Positions 4,602 through 5,230 of a stretch of 5,230 bases of DNA are shown one piece after another. Position numbers and translations under genes: made by a program. The notes beneath the pieces are model-generated. The model did no database searches, was not told where the DNA came from, and saw nothing but the letters and a program-made list of their open reading frames with translations. Position 1 is the stretch's first letter; each line of letters starts with the position of its first letter. The stretch is from Clostridia bacterium (GTDB lineage: Bacteria; Bacillota; Clostridia; Oscillospirales; Acutalibacteraceae), in the NCBI GenBank assembly GCA_900757335.1, contig CAAENL010000061.1:1-5230 (forward strand), given 5' to 3'.

Positions 4602-4988
4602 GTGAAAAATCATCGTGACGATATAAAAAATGAAATAGCTTATTTTTATAAAGTAATAAAAAATATGGATTCAAAGGATAATATTAAAAATTCAAAAATA
4701 AGAGAACATGAAATTTCTCTTAAAGAAGTTGTATATGATAATTTTTCGGACGATTTTGATGTGGACAAGCAGTTGTTTGAAAAGAATTTACTTGGGTGGA
4801 TTGAACTTGTTGAGAATAAAAATTTACATAAAGCATTAAAAAGTTTGAAAATCGAAGACCAAATATTTATCAGCTACATAGTTAAAGAGTGCAAAACTCA
4901 AAGAGAATTAGCCAAAATATATGACATTGCACAAAAGAATATCTGCAAGAAATTTGAGCGTTTAATAAAAAAAATAAAAAATTTTTAA
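4602..4988 (+). CDS. Small sigma-70 region 4-like HTH protein (Tn916 Orf7-type)
   Basis: The 128-residue protein starts at a GTG eight bases after GGAGGT (4588-4593). Residues about 34-70 (REHEISLKEVVYDNF...LLGWIELVEN) and 74-128 follow the pattern of the small sigma-like regulators of Tn916-type elements. These have a loosely conserved acidic N-terminal part, an L-x-x-AL-x-x-L-x-x-x-x-x-x-I helix, then a region-4 helix-turn-helix. Here the HTH is about 98-121, KTQRELAKIYDIAQKNICKK, where TQRELAKIY is the first helix and QKNICKKFERL the recognition helix. It would guide RNA polymerase to element promoters or regulate excision/transfer genes. The A/T bias is stronger than in the phage structural gene. 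The family relation is judged by pattern only, and sequence identity to Tn916 Orf7 is low. Confidence 0.65.
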   Translation: MKNHRDDIKNEIAYFYKVIKNMDSKDNIKNSKIREHEISLKEVVYDNFSDDFDVDKQLFEKNLLGWIELVENKNLHKALKSLKIEDQIFISYIVKECKTQRELAKIYDIAQKNICKKFERLIKKIKNF

Positions 4989-5026
4989 AATAGGGTATCA
5001 AAAACAGCCCAAAAACACTCTTTATA

Positions 5027-5230
5027 TAAGTGGAGGAATAATTATACTCTTCCGAGAACATTGACAATTGAATAAAAAATCTTAGCAACAATTAAAGATA
5101 CTCCCACTTAGTCACAGTTCGAGCGTGATAAGAACCTCACCTACTTACGCAATCGAAGATTGCTTGTAGGTGCCGAGAACCTTGTTGTTCTACAATAAAA
5201 CCGTCGCAGGCAATGAGAGTGGCCTCGCAA
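5027..5230 (+). ncRNA. Candidate structured RNA or structured 5' leader (runs off the right edge)
   Basis: No open frame with a convincing start covers this block, yet it folds repeatedly. TAAGTGG (5027-5033) pairs with CCACTTA (5104-5110), extended by two pairs past a bulge, and this stem hides a GGAGG at 5032-5036. TCAC (5112-5115) pairs with GTGA (5125-5128). A long hairpin has CACCTAC (5138-5144) with GTAGGTG (5166-5172) and, inside it, GCAATC (5149-5154) with GATTGC (5158-5163) around GAA. AGAAC (5176-5180) pairs with GTTCT (5187-5191). GCAGGC (5206-5211) pairs with GCCT-C-GC (5222-5228). CCGAGAAC occurs twice (5052-5059, 5173-5180) and AGAACCT twice (5131-5137, 5176-5182). GC content rises against the neighbouring gene. 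The block lies between the sigma-like gene and, by analogy with Tn916/Tn1549-type elements, the excisionase/integrase genes. It may be a cis-acting leader of those genes or an independent RNA. Confidence 0.6.
5061..5066 (+). promoter_or_regulatory. Consensus -35 box TTGACA inside the structured block
   Basis: TTGACA matches the sigma-A -35 consensus exactly, but the -10 window at 16-18 bases holds only TAGCAA-like sequence (from 5083). A promoter here would be weak or need an activator, for example the sigma-like protein encoded just upstream. Such a promoter would start a transcript just ahead of the hairpin series at 5112-5228. Confidence 0.3.

Noticed and set aside
5032..5060. Small ORF after GGAGG at 5032-5036
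   Set aside because: The ribosome-site-like motif is good, but no ATG, GTG or TTG lies at a usable distance; only ATA/ATT codons do, and the following frames close quickly.
4882..5091. Minus-strand 69-codon ORF
   Set aside because: Antisense to the HTH of the sigma-like protein and part of the structured block; Phe/Leu richness reflects the A-rich opposite strand and no ribosome site is visible.
1..5230. CRISPR array, tRNA or rRNA gene
   Set aside because: No regularly spaced direct repeats of 24-37 bases and no tRNA cloverleaf or rRNA signature were seen on either strand.

Overview
The window is AT-rich DNA from a low-GC Firmicute, most likely a gut-type Clostridia (Eubacteriales) strain. 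This rests on A/T-heavy codon use, GGAGG-type ribosome binding sites, short sigma-A-like promoters, and gene families typical of Clostridia phages and conjugative elements. No gene names a genus.

Positions 1-2880 are the distal late region of a siphovirus-type prophage, read left to right. It starts inside a large DUF859-type minor structural (tail fibre/baseplate) protein with a Gp10/collar-like C-terminus. A divergent zinc amidase endolysin with a short SPOR-like tail and a three-helix holin follow. A strong intrinsic terminator ends the unit.

Positions 2913-4117 form a small control cassette. A short XRE repressor on the minus strand faces away from a SLOG-family (YpsA/DUF1273-like) gene and an overlapping gene for a 76-residue single-pass membrane protein. 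Their shared intergenic region holds three clear AGAAAT-N3-ATTTCT operators and a degenerate fourth, about 30 bp apart. One fills the spacer of a TTGAAT-17-TATAAT promoter and another lies just after the predicted transcription start. A terminator closes the cassette. I read it as an autoregulated accessory unit in the spot between lysis genes and element end where prophages often carry such genes; its function is unknown.

Positions 4118-4601 hold no long gene but several regulatory-looking elements: a hairpin with a T-run, a three-codon mini-ORF with a good ribosome binding site, a perfect TATAAT box, a strong terminator and a 13-codon leader-peptide ORF (MVKRWFLYYIRYP) whose ends pair in a hairpin.

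Positions 4602-4988 encode a small sigma-region-4-like HTH protein resembling the Orf7 class of Tn916-type conjugative transposons. From about 5027 to the window end is a non-coding block, richer in GC, with several nested hairpins. By analogy with Tn916/Tn1549-type elements it would lead into excisionase and integrase genes just outside the window. The window thus joins a phage lysis end to an ICE-like regulatory end. Whether this is one hybrid element or two abutting elements cannot be settled here.
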